A DNA stretch of 64,000 nucleotides, from NCBI RefSeq assembly GCF_000233455.1, contig NZ_JH376423.1, positions 186,001 through 250,000 on the forward strand, written 5' to 3'. This DNA is from [Clostridium] citroniae WAL-17108. Lineage in GTDB: Bacteria > Bacillota > Clostridia > Lachnospirales > Lachnospiraceae. How positions within the stretch are numbered: position 1 is the stretch's first letter; each line of letters starts with the position of its first letter. Made by a program: the position numbers and the translations under genes. Positions 25,840 to 34,492 of the stretch are shown piece after piece. A model generated the notes under the pieces. It saw only the letters and a program-made list of their open reading frames with translations. It did not search any database and was not told the DNA's origin.

Positions 25840-27105
25840 TTATATGTCTTCCTGGCGGTTCAGATGTTTTCTCTTGCTGGCTGCATGGTCCACGATGGAA
25901 TCCTTTTGCAGAAAACTGGCCCGCTTAATGCTGTCTATGCCGTAGCGGCTTCGTATGGCGTCCACTGTTTTTTCAAATTCTTTTTTCTTTTGCAGTCCCG
26001 GATCCTCAAAAAGGCTGATCTGGGAAAAGGCATCCTCTGAAATCTTTCCGGCCCGCACTCCCATGAGACGCAGTGGGGTCATGGTCCAGAATTCCCTTAA
26101 TAAACGGCAGGAATGATCGTAGAGCACGGAGGTTGAATCCGTGGGTTCTGGCAGGGCCATCTGGTGGGACTGGTTCCTGAATTCCCAATCCCTCAGTTCC
26201 ACACAGACATTATTGCAGAGGACATGGTCTGCCCGCAGCCTGGCGCCAACTGTTTCACACAGGGACAGAAGGACCTGGCAGGCATCCTCATAGGAGGAGA
26301 TATCCCTGGACAGGGTGATGCTGTTGCCGTAGGCCTTGTTAACAGGTTCCTTTTCCTCCACCGGATCATCATCGATCCCGTTGGCATACTGGTGAATGAG
26401 CTCGGCGTATTTGTTGCCCAGATGTGCCTTCAGCACCTTTGGATCGCAGGCAGCCAGCTGGCCGATGGTACGCAGTCCAAGGCTTTCCATCTTTTTCTGG
26501 GCAGCCCCTCCCACAAAGAAAAGCTCCCGGATGGGCAGCGGCCACATCTTTTCCGGCACTTCCTCCAAAAACAGGGTATGGCACTTGTTCGGCTTTTCAA
26601 AATCAGAGGCCATCTTGGCCAAAAGTTTGTTGCTGGAAATACCGATGTTCACAGTGAATCCCAGTTCCCTCCCGATCCGTTCCCGTATCCGGTTGGCTGT
26701 TGTCAGCGGGTCGCCAAAAAGATGGATGGTTCCTGTCATATCCAGGAAGATCTCATCAATGCTGAATTTTTCATGGTCCGGCGTATATTCCTCCAGCAGC
26801 TCCATCATTTTTCTGGAACACCGGATATAAAAATCAAAACGGGAAGGCACCACGGTCAGGTCCGGGCATTTGCGGCGCGCCTGGGCCAGGGGTTCTCCTG
26901 TGGTGACCCCGTATTTCTTTGCAAGAGGAGATTTGGCCAGCACAATGCCGTGCCTCATACTGGCATCCCCGCCCACCGCGGAGGGGATGGTGCGCAGATC
27001 CAGGGCATCGGGATCCTGGCTCAGCCGGTACACACATTCCCAGCTGAGAAAAGCGGAATTTACATCAATGTGGAAAATGAGGCGTCTCTTTTCCGGCTGC
27101 TCCAT
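25840..27105 (-). CDS. dinB: DNA polymerase IV (Y-family)
   Basis: 421 residues, slightly longer than E. coli DinB. The palm motifs are FHIDVNSAFLSWE near the N-terminus, giving the first metal aspartate (D14), and FSIDEIFLDMTG around residue 115, giving the SIDE-type metal ligands. A helix-hairpin-helix-like part (LRTIGQLAACDPKVL) and the little-finger domain follow. It copies past DNA lesions with low fidelity. The upstream neighbour is a small unknown gene in the same direction. No LexA/DinR box is evident within about 120 bp before the start, but I could only inspect by eye. Confidence 0.94.
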   Translation of the reverse strand: MEQPEKRRLIFHIDVNSAFLSWECVYRLSQDPDALDLRTIPSAVGGDASMRHGIVLAKSPLAKKYGVTTGEPLAQARRKCPDLTVVPSRFDFYIRCSRKMMELLEEYTPDHEKFSIDEIFLDMTGTIHLFGDPLTTANRIRERIGRELGFTVNIGISSNKLLAKMASDFEKPNKCHTLFLEEVPEKMWPLPIRELFFVGGAAQKKMESLGLRTIGQLAACDPKVLKAHLGNKYAELIHQYANGIDDDPVEEKEPVNKAYGNSITLSRDISSYEDACQVLLSLCETVGARLRADHVLCNNVCVELRDWEFRNQSHQMALPEPTDSTSVLYDHSCRLLREFWTMTPLRLMGVRAGKISEDAFSQISLFEDPGLQKKKEFEKTVDAIRSRYGIDSIKRASFLQKDSIVDHAASKRKHLNRQEDI

Positions 27106-27235
27106 AATATTTCACACTCCTTTTAATGATATGATTCCATGTATAGACAGAACATATATTCTAGTTTAAGATGAAGGGGTGTTCTTGTCAATCTGTTTCA
27201 TGGGGGCATATTGCTTTTTGCAGAGTGAAGGCAGG

Positions 27236-27475
27236 TCACAGGTCGCCGGCGTAAAAGTTGATAATGCTCATATAGTCCGCAGGAACGGGGATTTCCAGCA
27301 CCAGCGGCAGATAACCCTTATTATCCCTGTGTTTTCTGCGCAGATATTCCTGGATTTCGTCCTGCCCGGTGATATCTGTTTTACCGGTTCCCGGTGCAAC
27401 CATATATACGGCTCCCTTGCAGCGGTTTACCGTGCGCAGGAATTCTTCCATGTTAATGATATTCAGTTTGATCAT
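27236..27475 (-). CDS. Small conserved protein of unknown function
   Basis: 79 residues starting MIKLNIINMEEFLRTVNRC. The ATG at 27475 is chosen because AAAGGAGG lies 7 bp before it; a start further upstream would fall inside this site. The protein ends ADYMSIINFYAGDL and is rich in Leu, Ile and Tyr, with no signal peptide or membrane segment. I recall similar short proteins in Lachnospiraceae genomes but know no function. It lies 130 bp before dinB in the same direction and may be part of its transcription unit. Confidence 0.7.
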   Translation of the reverse strand: MIKLNIINMEEFLRTVNRCKGAVYMVAPGTGKTDITGQDEIQEYLRRKHRDNKGYLPLVLEIPVPADYMSIINFYAGDL

Positions 27476-27685
27476 AATAGGGCCTCCTTTGAATGCCATG
27501 GTCAGCTGGCGTGATCATCCGGCGTGGTCGGCTGTCCTGATTTCCTATCACTTTACCTGATATCATTATAGTGAAATAATATTCTTATTTATATATGGTT
27601 TCCGCCTTTATCTATCACGATCCTGCCATTCGCAGATGATGTAAAGGGCAGATGAGGATGCGGATGAGGCGGCGGCTGCACTCAT

Positions 27686-28600
27686 TCATTCCCCCCGGCC
27701 GTATCGGCGCCTGTATTCCAATGGTGAATATCCTGTATGCTCTCTGAATACCTTTCCGAAATAACTGCTGCTTCCCAGGCCGCATGCCTGGCTGACCAGG
27801 GTGACGGATTCCCGGCCTTGGGCCAGCATACGGCTGGCCTGCTGCAGACGGTAAGCCTTAAGATATTCCACAGGAGTGGTGCGCAGACATTCCTGAAAGG
27901 TGCGGAAACATTCCCGTTCGCTGATAAAGGCAGCACCGGCAATATTCCCAACTGTAATCTTATCCCTAAAATGTTCATGGATGTATATGATCATCATTTT
28001 CAGCTTGTCATCGTTTTTTGTGCTGTGTCCATTTTCATCAAGGAGAGGGGCGCTGATGGCAAGAATCCTGCACCAAATATCAGAGAGGGAATCCCGCAGC
28101 CTGACCTCATATCCATATTCCTCAGAGGAGATCTGAAAAGACCGGCGGATGGATTCCAGAATGGAAGCCTGCTGGGGCCGGCCGGGATCCAGGGGAATAA
28201 CGCCTATATGTGCGGCTGTTGTGAGAGGAAGGATATATTTTTTTTCAATCCTGCTTCCGGGAGTCCCTCCTATGAGAGATGGGTCGAACAGATGCTCCAG
28301 TTGAACCGTATGGACGATCCCTTTGGGGGACTGAGTCATATGGAGGACGTTTGAATTGAGAAGACCGCCATGACCGGCAGGAAACACAAATGTTCCCTTG
28401 GGGATATGGTATTCCACCACACCGGATTCAACATAGAACAATTCCACTTCCTTGTGCCAGTGCCAGGGGATGAAGCGGAGCGGATGCAGTTTGTCCAGTT
28501 CCACATAGGAAGCAATATGAGGAAAATCCGGACTGAAATCCGGCAGCAGTTCTTCCTTGCTGCCTTCACGGAATTGTATGCAGCATATATTTTTCAGCAT
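27686..28600 (-). CDS. AraC-family transcriptional regulator with cupin sensor domain
   Basis: About 304 residues from the ATG at 28600, which has AAGGAGG 7 bp upstream. The N-terminal cupin-like half has RFIPWHWHKEVELFYVESG, with histidines typical of a sugar- or acid-sensing fold. The C-terminal 100 residues carry two helix-turn-helices: ITVGNIAGAAFISERECFRTF and the AraC signature from VTLVSQACGLGSSSYFGKVFRE on. It presumably controls a sugar-related gene, but no transporter or hydrolase lies beside it. The neighbour on one side is a divergent carboxypeptidase gene, so the target may be elsewhere or itself. Confidence 0.93.
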   Translation of the reverse strand: MLKNICCIQFREGSKEELLPDFSPDFPHIASYVELDKLHPLRFIPWHWHKEVELFYVESGVVEYHIPKGTFVFPAGHGGLLNSNVLHMTQSPKGIVHTVQLEHLFDPSLIGGTPGSRIEKKYILPLTTAAHIGVIPLDPGRPQQASILESIRRSFQISSEEYGYEVRLRDSLSDIWCRILAISAPLLDENGHSTKNDDKLKMMIIYIHEHFRDKITVGNIAGAAFISERECFRTFQECLRTTPVEYLKAYRLQQASRMLAQGRESVTLVSQACGLGSSSYFGKVFREHTGYSPLEYRRRYGRGE

Positions 28601-28733
28601 GTTGCGCCTCCTTATACAGTACACAGATGATCATTTCATTATATCATACAGTTTACCGGGCAGGGAAGTACTCCATGAATAAATGCATATAGGCCAGAAT
28701 AGGATGAAATAAAGGCAAAAAGGCGGCGCTGCC

Positions 28734-30041
28734 ATGAAACGTTGGATTGTAACTATTGTATTATTGATTTCCCTTGTCTGCGGCCGTGTTCAGACCGTGC
28801 AGGGAGCATATATCACACAGCAGGAGGGGAGAAGCGGTGAGGCTGTCGGGGAGAGTGCGAAAGACGGGGATGAGACGGCTGATTTTCTGAAACTCTATGC
28901 CCAGTCCGCTGTTCTCATGGACGGCAGCAGCGGCCGTATCCTGTATGGAAAGGGCCGGGACATCATTCGCCCCATGGCCAGCACCACAAAGATAATGACA
29001 TGTATCCTGGCCTTGGAGATGGGAAATCTGGAGGACAGTGTAACCGTATCCTCCACGGCCGCCTCCCAGCCCAAGGTCCATCTGGGGGTCCGGTCCGGGG
29101 AGAAATACCGCCTGGGTGACCTGCTGTATGCCCTGATGCTGGAATCCTACAATGATGCAGCGGTCATGATCGCGGAAAATATAGGGGGCAGCGTGGAAGG
29201 GTTTGCCGCACTGATGAATGAAAAGGCAAAAAGCCTGGGGTGTGAGAATACATATTTTATTACACCCAATGGACTGGACGGGGTGAAAAAGGACAAAGAC
29301 GGAACAGAACATATTCATTCCACCACGGCATCGGACCTGGCGGCTATCATGCGCTATTGTGTAACGCAGTCGCCTAAGAAGGATGAGTTCCTTAAAATCA
29401 CCCAGACCCAGAACTACTCCTTTTCCGACAGTTCAGGAAAACGTTCCTACAGCTGTTACAACCACAATGCTTTCCTGAATATGATGCAGGGTGTTTTGTC
29501 GGGCAAGACGGGATTTACAGGGGGAGCGGGCTACTCCTACGTTGGCGCCATGGAGAATGGGGGAAGAACTTACATCATTGCCCTTTTAGGATGCGGATGG
29601 CCCCCTCATAAAACCTATAAATGGACAGATGCCAGAAAACTCTACACCTACGGCCTGGATCATTACAACATAAGAGATGTGTTTTGTGAAAAGGAGATTC
29701 CGGATATTCCGGTGACAGGGGGCCTGTGCTGGGAGGAGGAAGGAAACTGCCAGGAATTCACAGGCGCGTCCTTGCACCTGAGCGAGGAGGAAAAAAAGCT
29801 TCCCATGCTGCTAAAGGAGGATGAACAGGTGCAGGTGACGGCCCGGATCCCTTCTATATTAGAGGCTCCTGTGCGGGAAGGGCAGAAGATCGGAACCATT
29901 GATTACAGCCTGAACGGGACCCTGGTAAAGCAGTTCCCAGTGTATGCGGACAGGGGGGTCAAACAGATGACATTTTCCGGCGTAGTCCGCCACGTACTGG
30001 AAATTTTTATAGATTTTGGAAGGAGTTACCACATTATTTAA
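28734..30041 (+). CDS. D-alanyl-D-alanine carboxypeptidase (PBP5/DacF-like)
   Basis: 435 residues with a signal peptide (RWIVTIVLLISLVCGRVQ). The serine-type transpeptidase core has the SxxK motif STTK (Ser83, Lys86), SYN (Ser138-Asn140) and KTG (Lys258). A C-terminal PBP5-like beta domain follows (about 320-410), and the last 30 residues form a likely amphipathic membrane anchor. It trims the terminal D-Ala from peptidoglycan stem peptides and so limits crosslinking. It stands alone, divergent from the AraC gene, with the surface-protein genes after it. Confidence 0.94.
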   Translation: MKRWIVTIVLLISLVCGRVQTVQGAYITQQEGRSGEAVGESAKDGDETADFLKLYAQSAVLMDGSSGRILYGKGRDIIRPMASTTKIMTCILALEMGNLEDSVTVSSTAASQPKVHLGVRSGEKYRLGDLLYALMLESYNDAAVMIAENIGGSVEGFAALMNEKAKSLGCENTYFITPNGLDGVKKDKDGTEHIHSTTASDLAAIMRYCVTQSPKKDEFLKITQTQNYSFSDSSGKRSYSCYNHNAFLNMMQGVLSGKTGFTGGAGYSYVGAMENGGRTYIIALLGCGWPPHKTYKWTDARKLYTYGLDHYNIRDVFCEKEIPDIPVTGGLCWEEEGNCQEFTGASLHLSEEEKKLPMLLKEDEQVQVTARIPSILEAPVREGQKIGTIDYSLNGTLVKQFPVYADRGVKQMTFSGVVRHVLEIFIDFGRSYHII

Positions 30042-30088
30042 TCTTTTCTTACGAAAGTTTGTATTATGTGAAGTTTCCTGCGTTTTTG

Positions 30089-30118
30089 TTGACATATGAA
30101 GGTATTTGTCATTATAAT
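30089..30118 (+). promoter_or_regulatory. Sigma-A promoter for the SH3/glucosaminidase gene
   Basis: TTGACA at 30089-30094, an 18-bp spacer and TATAAT at 30113-30118, 73 bp before the chosen start codon. Both hexamers are perfect; only the spacer is one base longer than ideal. Confidence 0.88.
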
Positions 30119-30190
30119 AGGATTAATGTCATAAAATAGAAATTCATACTTTTATTGGATATGGATGAAAATACAGGAGATTTGTACATA

Positions 30191-32494
30191 ATGAAGGGAA
30201 ACAAAATTAAGAAAGGTCTGGCGCTGGTGCTGGGGTTGATGATGGCAGCAAATCTTCCGGCATCGGTTGCCACGCCTTTTACAATGTTCAATTCCTACGC
30301 ATATACGGGAGCTGCCACGGTAAAGGCAACCTCCCTGAATGTCCGCAGCGGCGCCGGCACGGGGTATTCATCCGTGGGCAGGCTGGCGGCAGGTGCAGCC
30401 ATTAACATCATTGGCGAACAGCGGGGCACAGACGGCAATACATGGTATCAGATCCAATTTACGGGAACGGGCGGAGCGGTGAGTACAGGTTATGTGTCCT
30501 CTCTCTATGTCCGGCTTCCTGTTTCTTACACCCCGGATGCCAATTTCGAGGCATATCTGAATTCCCAGGGATTTCCGGAGAGTTATAAGAACGGTTTAAG
30601 ACAGCTTCATGCCCAGTATCCCAACTGGGTGTTTAAGGCAAAGAATACAGGGCTGGACTGGAATACGGTCATTGAGAATGAGTCCGTACTCAGCCGCAAT
30701 CTGGTAGCTTCCGGCAGTGTTTCTTCCTGGAAGTCTGTTGCGGACGGCGCATATAACTGGGATAACAGTACCTGGACCGGGCTGGATGGCAGCAACTGGG
30801 TGGCGGCATCACCGGATATCATCCGGTATTACATGGATCCCAGGAATTTCCTGGACGAGACCTATGTATTCCAGTTCCTGGCCCATGAATATGACCAGAA
30901 TACCCAGACAAGGGAAGGCCTTACCAGCATGGTGACCGGTACGTTCCTGTCAGGTTCCACCACATCCACGGGCACGGGCGGCAGTGATTTTTCCGGCGGA
31001 TCATCCTCAGGCCCGGGCAGCAGCACGGGACCAGGGAGCAGTTCTCATTCGGGGAGCAGTTCGTCCAACGGCCCGGGAAGAAGTACATATGATGACAGCC
31101 AGCACGGCCCCGGTGTGTCAGGGACAAGCGGCAGCTCGACACCTTCGGGCAACAGTTCTTCCCAGGGCAGTCCGGCGTCCGGCGGCAGCGGTGAGGTGAG
31201 TCTGGAAGGACCACAGGCATCCATTACTCCCAGGGAGCATCAGCTTGTGACAACCAATGTCAGCCTGGTGGCTCCCGGACAGGATAATTCCTCCTCATCC
31301 AATGGCCCGGTTGCAGTGGGCGGCACCAATACAGGCAGCAATCCGCCTTCAGGTGATACGTCATCCACCCAATCGCCATCCGGTAACTCACCCTCTTCCA
31401 ATTCACCCTCGGGTAATTCGCCCTCGGACAATTCGCCGTCAGGCAATTCACCATCGAGCAGCTCCCCGTCCGGCGTATCCCCGGCAGGGACTTCGCCTTC
31501 GGGAGAAGAGGCTTCTTACATTGATATTATCATGAATGCAGCATCCCAGTCAGGGGTCAGCCCTTACGTGCTGGCAGCCATGATCTTGCAGGAGCAGGGC
31601 AACAATGGTACAAGCCCGCTTATATCCGGAAACTATTCCGGGTATGAGGGTTATTATAACTATTTTAATGTGGAAGCATATCAGTCCGGTTCCATGTCCG
31701 CGATCCAGATGGGGCTGAGATATGCGTCACAGTCCGGCACCTACGGACGTCCCTGGAACACAGTGGAAAAATCCATCCGGGGCGGGGCCCAGAGCTATGG
31801 GGAAAACTATGTAAAGGCCGGCCAGAATACATTTTACCTGAAAAAGTTTAATGTGCAGGGAAGCAACCCCTATAAGCACCAGTATATGAGCAATGTACAG
31901 GGCGCTGCGTCAGAAGCGGCCAAGCTGTCCCAGGCATATACGGCAACCATGAAGAATTCGGCGCTGGAATTCCATATTCCGGTATTTAACAACATGCCGG
32001 AGCAGGCGTGCATCGCTCCCACGGGGGACGGAAGCCCTAACAATAAGCTGTCCGGCCTGGGTGTGGACGGATTCAGCCTGACCCCATCCTTTAACAGGGA
32101 TACCCAGGAGTATAACCTGATCGTGGATTCTTCCGTAACCAACATTACAGTCAATGCATCATCGGCTGACTCCAACGCCACCGTGGCAGGCGCAGGCAAT
32201 ATAAACCTGCAGAGCGGAGGCAACGATGTCATTATAACGGTAACCGCACAGAACGGAAATGTACGGACCTACACCATCCATGTGGTGCAGCAGGCAGGAG
32301 GACCTACCCAGGGCAGTGTTCAGAGTCCGGCAGCGCCGGATGGAAGCACGGGAGGCGGCAGTTCAGGCAGCAGCTCAGGCGGCGTAGGGCCGGGAGGCAG
32401 CGGCGGACCGGGAGCGCCGGGTGACAGCAGTATGCCTGGCGGCGGCAACACACCGGGCGGAAGCAATGTCACTATTGTGCAAGTGCAGTCCTGA
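30191..32494 (+). CDS. Secreted SH3b / glucosaminidase-like surface protein with cadherin-like domain
   Basis: About 767 residues. The ATG at 30191 is used because AGGAG precedes it and a signal peptide follows directly (KIKKGLALVLGLMMAANLPA). An SH3b domain (about 40-110) contains ATSLNVRSGAGTGYSSVGRL. A glucosaminidase-like domain (GH73 type) appears in two parts, around 115-240 and 435-600, with VSPYVLAAMILQEQG. They are split by a long Ser/Gly/Pro-rich stretch with SPSGN repeats. A cadherin-like beta-sandwich domain (LSGLGVDGFSLTPSFNRDTQ onward) and a Gly-rich tail end the protein. It probably remodels or binds peptidoglycan. The insertion of a large low-complexity segment within the catalytic region is unusual. 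Confidence 0.85.
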   Translation: MKGNKIKKGLALVLGLMMAANLPASVATPFTMFNSYAYTGAATVKATSLNVRSGAGTGYSSVGRLAAGAAINIIGEQRGTDGNTWYQIQFTGTGGAVSTGYVSSLYVRLPVSYTPDANFEAYLNSQGFPESYKNGLRQLHAQYPNWVFKAKNTGLDWNTVIENESVLSRNLVASGSVSSWKSVADGAYNWDNSTWTGLDGSNWVAASPDIIRYYMDPRNFLDETYVFQFLAHEYDQNTQTREGLTSMVTGTFLSGSTTSTGTGGSDFSGGSSSGPGSSTGPGSSSHSGSSSSNGPGRSTYDDSQHGPGVSGTSGSSTPSGNSSSQGSPASGGSGEVSLEGPQASITPREHQLVTTNVSLVAPGQDNSSSSNGPVAVGGTNTGSNPPSGDTSSTQSPSGNSPSSNSPSGNSPSDNSPSGNSPSSSSPSGVSPAGTSPSGEEASYIDIIMNAASQSGVSPYVLAAMILQEQGNNGTSPLISGNYSGYEGYYNYFNVEAYQSGSMSAIQMGLRYASQSGTYGRPWNTVEKSIRGGAQSYGENYVKAGQNTFYLKKFNVQGSNPYKHQYMSNVQGAASEAAKLSQAYTATMKNSALEFHIPVFNNMPEQACIAPTGDGSPNNKLSGLGVDGFSLTPSFNRDTQEYNLIVDSSVTNITVNASSADSNATVAGAGNINLQSGGNDVIITVTAQNGNVRTYTIHVVQQAGGPTQGSVQSPAAPDGSTGGGSSGSSSGGVGPGGSGGPGAPGDSSMPGGGNTPGGSNVTIVQVQS
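31371..31503. repeat. 15-bp-unit minisatellite encoding SPSGN/SPSSN
   Basis: About nine in-frame units of roughly 15 bp encode Ser-Pro-Ser-(Gly/Ser/Asp)-(Asn/Ser) in the middle of the surface protein. The unit length is a multiple of three, so slippage would only lengthen or shorten the linker. Confidence 0.8.
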
Positions 32495-32530
32495 CAGGAA
32501 GAAAACATGATAATCTGAAAGTGGGAATAA

Positions 32531-34360
32531 ATGATGATAAGACGAATGAGACATGGGGCTGCCATTCTGGTAATGGCATGCATGATGGCAGTGATGATGC
32601 CTGCACAGATGCTGACAGCATTTGCGGCAAGCGCTAAGATAACCTTTTCCGACCCCTCCGCCACGGTGGGAAGCCAGGTTAAGGTCAATATGAAGATAAG
32701 CAGCAGCAGTAATCTGGCCAATGCGGATATTATGCTGTCCTATGACGCCAATGCGCTGGAGTTTGTCAGCGGAACCAACGCAGAAGGCGGGGCAGGAGCC
32801 GTCCGGGTTCATGGGGACGCAGGGACGCCCAACACGGGCACCCTGGCCTTTACCCTGCAGTTTAATGCTTTGGCGGCAGGCTCCAGCAAGATCTCGGTAA
32901 CCAGCCAGGAGATATATGATTCCAGTTCACAGCTGGTGACCGTGGACCATGAGGGAAACTCCACTGTTACGGTAAGCGCCCTTCAGACCGCATCCAAGGA
33001 TGCCACCTTAAAGAGCCTGAAGGTTTCGCCGGGTGAACTGAGTCCGGCATTCTCGCCGGATGTGGATACCTATGCGGTGACCGTGGGCACGGACGTGGAT
33101 AAGCTGATCATCAGCGCGGACACAACGGATGATAATGCAAACAAGGTGATTTCCGGCAATGAAGGCCTCCAGATGGGAGAGAACCGGGTGACCTGTAAGG
33201 TCACGGCCCAGGATGGGGAGACAGCCAAGGAATATGTGATCGTGGTGACCAAGGCGGAGGGCGGTGCCAGCGCTGCTTCCGCGGATGCAGGAGAACAGGT
33301 CAAGATGGAGATATCCAGGCGGACCATTACCATACTTCCTCCGGACGAGTCTGTTAAGGTTCCTGACGGATTTAAGACCAGCACCATCAATATTGACGGC
33401 CACAAGGTAAAGGGCTGGGTATGGGGCGCTGATCAGGAGCCGCAGTACTGTGTTGTGTATGGTATGAATGAGGCGGGTGAAAAGAACTTCTACCGCTATG
33501 ATATGAAGGACAGTGAGAGGACCATCCAGAGATACTTTGAGGATCCCGCAGCAAGCAGCATGGTGACCTCGGATCAGTACAATACATTGGCAGTACAGTA
33601 TGACAAGGTACGTGAGGACTTTAACCTGTTTAGGATCCTTCTGGCAGTAACCGTTGCCATTGCAGTGGTGCTCCTGATCATCCTTTTGGTGGTTGTAATG
33701 AACAAGAAGGGCAAAGGAGGAGGCCGGGACGGCGATACTCCTGAGGAGCCAGGAGGCAGCAGAAGCAGGGCGGCCGCAAAGAAGAGAAAGCAGATATCCT
33801 CCGAAGGCGAAGACGAGTATCAGGAGGATGAGGACCAGGCCTACGAGGATGAAGACGGCTATGGCGATGAGTATGATGAATATGACGAGTATGACGGCCA
33901 GGAATTCGGGGATGAAGATGATGAGGATGAACCGGATGAAGACGGCCAGGTCTATGATGACAGGCGGGAGTACGAATACCAGATGGGGTATGAGGACGAA
34001 GGGGAATATGAGGACCGGGATGAGGATGCCGATGAGCGGGAAGAAGCTGCCCGCAGGCGCAGCCGGACAGAGCATCGCCCATCCAGGGCGTCACAGCCTC
34101 TGGAGCCGGTGCAGCCAATGGAATCAGTGAAACCCATAGACCCGGTGGAACCGCCCAAGGCAGTCCGGCCGCCTAAATCTGCAGGCCCCTCCAGGCCGTC
34201 CAGGCCAGCCCAGTCCGGCAGACCGGACCGGACAACCGGGTCAGCCCAGCCAACCAGACCGGTCCAGCCAACCAGACCGGTTCAGACATCCAAGCCGGAA
34301 CAGCCGGCCGGCCTGGCCCAGGATGACGTGAATGATGATTTTGAGATATTTGATCTGTAG
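32531..34360 (+). CDS. Membrane-anchored cohesin-like surface protein with acidic cytoplasmic tail
   Basis: 609 residues. A signal peptide (MACMMAVMMPAQMLTAFA) is followed by a cohesin-type domain (about 35-150), with KITFSDPSATVGSQVKV, ADIMLSYDANALEF and TLAFTLQFNALAAG. A cadherin-like beta-sandwich follows (about 155-240; LKSLKVSPGELSPAFSPD). After a third extracellular region comes one membrane helix at about 367-390, then a cytoplasmic tail that is first strongly acidic (Asp/Glu/Tyr-rich, about 415-500) and then Pro/Arg-rich. Cohesins normally bind dockerins of cellulosomes; cohesin-like modules are also found in other surface proteins. It lies 36 bp after the glucosaminidase-like gene, which shares its cadherin-like module, so the two may work together at the surface. 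Confidence 0.85.
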   Translation: MMIRRMRHGAAILVMACMMAVMMPAQMLTAFAASAKITFSDPSATVGSQVKVNMKISSSSNLANADIMLSYDANALEFVSGTNAEGGAGAVRVHGDAGTPNTGTLAFTLQFNALAAGSSKISVTSQEIYDSSSQLVTVDHEGNSTVTVSALQTASKDATLKSLKVSPGELSPAFSPDVDTYAVTVGTDVDKLIISADTTDDNANKVISGNEGLQMGENRVTCKVTAQDGETAKEYVIVVTKAEGGASAASADAGEQVKMEISRRTITILPPDESVKVPDGFKTSTINIDGHKVKGWVWGADQEPQYCVVYGMNEAGEKNFYRYDMKDSERTIQRYFEDPAASSMVTSDQYNTLAVQYDKVREDFNLFRILLAVTVAIAVVLLIILLVVVMNKKGKGGGRDGDTPEEPGGSRSRAAAKKRKQISSEGEDEYQEDEDQAYEDEDGYGDEYDEYDEYDGQEFGDEDDEDEPDEDGQVYDDRREYEYQMGYEDEGEYEDRDEDADEREEAARRRSRTEHRPSRASQPLEPVQPMESVKPIDPVEPPKAVRPPKSAGPSRPSRPAQSGRPDRTTGSAQPTRPVQPTRPVQTSKPEQPAGLAQDDVNDDFEIFDL

Positions 34361-34388
34361 ATTCATATAGATCCTTATAGAGCGGCAG

Positions 34389-34426
34389 AATGCAGCGTTC
34401 CGTAGTCGGAATGCTGCATTTTGCTT
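34389..34426 (+). terminator. Intrinsic terminator after the cohesin-like gene
   Basis: Fourteen-base stem AATGCAGCGTTCCG / CGGAATGCTGCATT with one mismatch, loop TAGT, then TTTTGCTT. It lies 28 bp after the stop. Confidence 0.85.
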
Positions 34427-34452
34427 GCATCTGTGTTTTTTATAATTATAAT
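34425..34452 (+). promoter_or_regulatory. Likely promoter of the RpiR regulator gene
   Basis: TTGCAT at 34425-34430, a 16-bp spacer and TATAAT at 34447-34452, about 40 bp before the start codon. A second TATAAT at 34441-34446 lies directly upstream, so the exact start of transcription is unclear. Confidence 0.6.
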
Positions 34453-34492
34453 AGAACATAAGAAAAAACAGGCAGAAGGACGGGGGATTGTT

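Noticed and set aside
26164-27126. 320-residue open frame on the plus strand
   Set aside because: It is antisense to dinB, whose motifs and ribosome site are clear. Its own composition is unlike any protein family I know.
33008-34075. 355-residue minus-strand frame rich in Ile/Leu/Val
   Set aside because: It mirrors the acidic tail codons of the cohesin-like gene, which makes a hydrophobic shadow. There is no start signal.
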